From Paracidovorax wautersii (lineage in GTDB: Bacteria; Pseudomonadota; Gammaproteobacteria; Burkholderiales; Burkholderiaceae_C): a stretch of 64,000 bases of DNA. The position numbers and the translations under genes were made by a program. The notes under the pieces were generated by a model. It was not told the origin of the DNA, ran no database searches, and saw only the letters and a list, made by a program, of their open reading frames with translations. Numbering within the stretch: the first letter of the stretch is position 1; each line of letters opens with the position of its first letter. The DNA lies in NCBI RefSeq assembly GCF_031453675.1, contig NZ_JAVIZX010000001.1, forward strand, positions 1,116,001 through 1,180,000. Direction: 5' to 3'. Shown one piece after another: positions 63,170 through 64,000 of the stretch.

Positions 63170-64000
63170 ACGCAGCCCCTTCCCTGTCTCCATCTGCCGC
63201 CCGGCGCCGGCCGGCACCGCGCGCCCTGGTGGCCGCCCTCGCCCTGCCCCTGCTGCTGTCCGCCTGCGCCGTGCAGCGCCCCCCGGCGCACGTGGCCGCT
63301 GCAGCGCCGGCGGGCTGGCAGGCGCCGCTGCCGCACCACGGCAGCGTGGGCGACCTGGCCCGCTGGTGGGAGCGCCAGCAAGACCCGCTGCTGGTGGAGC
63401 TGATCGAGGCGGGGCAGGCCGTGAGCCCCAGCGTCGCCCAGTCGGCCACGCGGCTGGCCCAGGCGCGCCAGGCCCGCGTGAATGCCCGCGCGGCCCTGCT
63501 GCCCACGCTGGACGGCCAGGGCAACCTGAGCCGCGGCTTCAACGAGAACGCCGGCGGCATCGCCACCACAGGGCAGATCGGCCTGCAGTCCAGCTGGGAG
63601 ATCGACCTGTTCGGCGGCAACGCCGCGGCCAGCGACGCCGCCCGCGAGCGCCTGGCCGGGGCGCAGGCGCAGTGGCACGAGGCGCGCGTCTCGGTGGCGG
63701 CCGAGGTGGCGCAGCAGTACAGCAGCTGGCGCCACTGCGCGCAGCAGCTGGCAGTGGCCGAGTCGGACGCCCGTTCGCGCGGCGAGACGGCGCGCCTGTC
63801 GGGCGAGAGCGAACGCGCCGGCTTCACCGCGCCCGCTACCGCCGCCCTGGCCGATGCCAGCTTCTCCGAAGGCAAGGTGCGCGCGGCCCAGCAGCGCATG
63901 CAGTGCGAGGTGGATCTCAAGACCCTGGTGGCGCTCACCGGGCTGGACGAGCCCGCGCTGCGCGCGCGCCTGGCCGCTGCGGGGCCGCTGCAGCCCGCGC
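63166..64000 (+). CDS. NodT/OprM-type outer-membrane efflux lipoprotein (partial, runs off the window)
   Basis: The first ~278 residues of an RND-type outer-membrane factor. A signal peptide RRRPAPRALVAALALPLLLS ends in a lipobox LSAC at about residue 34. The TolC-like repeat follows, with ARWWERQQDPLLVELIEAGQ, SPSVAQSATRLAQARQARVN, ARAALLPTLDGQGNLSRGFN, QIGLQSSWEIDLFGGNAAAS and a second helical stretch VAAEVAQQYSSWRHCAQQLA. Such proteins dock to a periplasmic adaptor and inner-membrane pump, whose genes are probably further right. The frame stays open to the last base of the window. Start and overlap with the TetR gene support co-regulation. Confidence 0.92.
   Translation, partial: MNAAPSLSPSAARRRPAPRALVAALALPLLLSACAVQRPPAHVAAAAPAGWQAPLPHHGSVGDLARWWERQQDPLLVELIEAGQAVSPSVAQSATRLAQARQARVNARAALLPTLDGQGNLSRGFNENAGGIATTGQIGLQSSWEIDLFGGNAAASDAARERLAGAQAQWHEARVSVAAEVAQQYSSWRHCAQQLAVAESDARSRGETARLSGESERAGFTAPATAALADASFSEGKVRAAQQRMQCEVDLKTLVALTGLDEPALRARLAAAGPLQPA

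Overview
The window is GC-rich DNA of Burkholderiales type, most likely an Acidovorax-like member of the Comamonadaceae. The clues are Bug-type tripartite tricarboxylate binding proteins, radA beside ilvE, a SfnB/Ssu/MetQ sulfur cluster and short dispersed hairpin repeats typical of that group. The taxonomic call is inferred from gene content and style. No rRNA, tRNA, CRISPR or phage genes were seen.

Layout. 0.1-9.8 kb holds mixed accessory genes: an EamA exporter with an AraC regulator, an AmpG-like MFS permease, an OmpR-type response regulator and histidine kinase split by GC-rich repeats, an MFS/LysR divergent pair, and a nitronate monooxygenase. 9.9-15.6 kb is a surface-polysaccharide block: four translationally coupled minus-strand genes (O-antigen ligase-like, GT4, GT2, capsule-type sugar transferase) and a divergent second capsule-type transferase. 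15.6-18.8 kb is core genome: a zinc-ribbon protein, ilvE, a small membrane protein and radA. 18.9-29.0 kb carries two small regulons with Bug proteins: GntR/TPP enzyme/Bug/VOC, and IclR/Bug/fumarylacetoacetase. Between them lie a small lipoprotein, a PanE-like reductase and a GST. 29.0-31.9 kb has an orphan peptide-type binding protein and a di-haem cytochrome c peroxidase.

The main system is a roughly 28 kb organosulfur acquisition locus at 32.5-60.3 kb. In order it has msuE-like FMN reductase, sfnG (dimethyl sulfone monooxygenase, frameshifted), a branched-chain-type ABC importer (ATPase, two permeases, binding protein, second ATPase) with an SfnB dehydrogenase inside it, an AT-richer DUF4062 gene on the opposite strand, two more SfnB paralogues, four MetQ binding proteins around an SnaA/NtaA-type flavin monooxygenase, one MetN and one MetI, ssuABC on the minus strand, then a DszC/SfnB-like gene, a sigma54 activator lacking a sensor domain (SfnR-like), ssuD, and an amidohydrolase interrupted by a MITE-like element. 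Logically, several importers bring in sulfonates, sulfones and thio-compounds. FMN reductase then feeds several FMNH2-dependent monooxygenases that release sulfite. Four transcription units in this locus share a CGCATA-N11-AT box upstream, which suggests one common regulator.

The right end has a chemotaxis receptor and a divergent TetR regulator coupled to an outer-membrane efflux lipoprotein that runs off the window. Notable oddities are the sfnG frameshift, two related ~270 bp MITE-like elements in the sulfur locus, the non-canonical GAFPGA loop of the sigma54 activator, and the DUF4062 islet.
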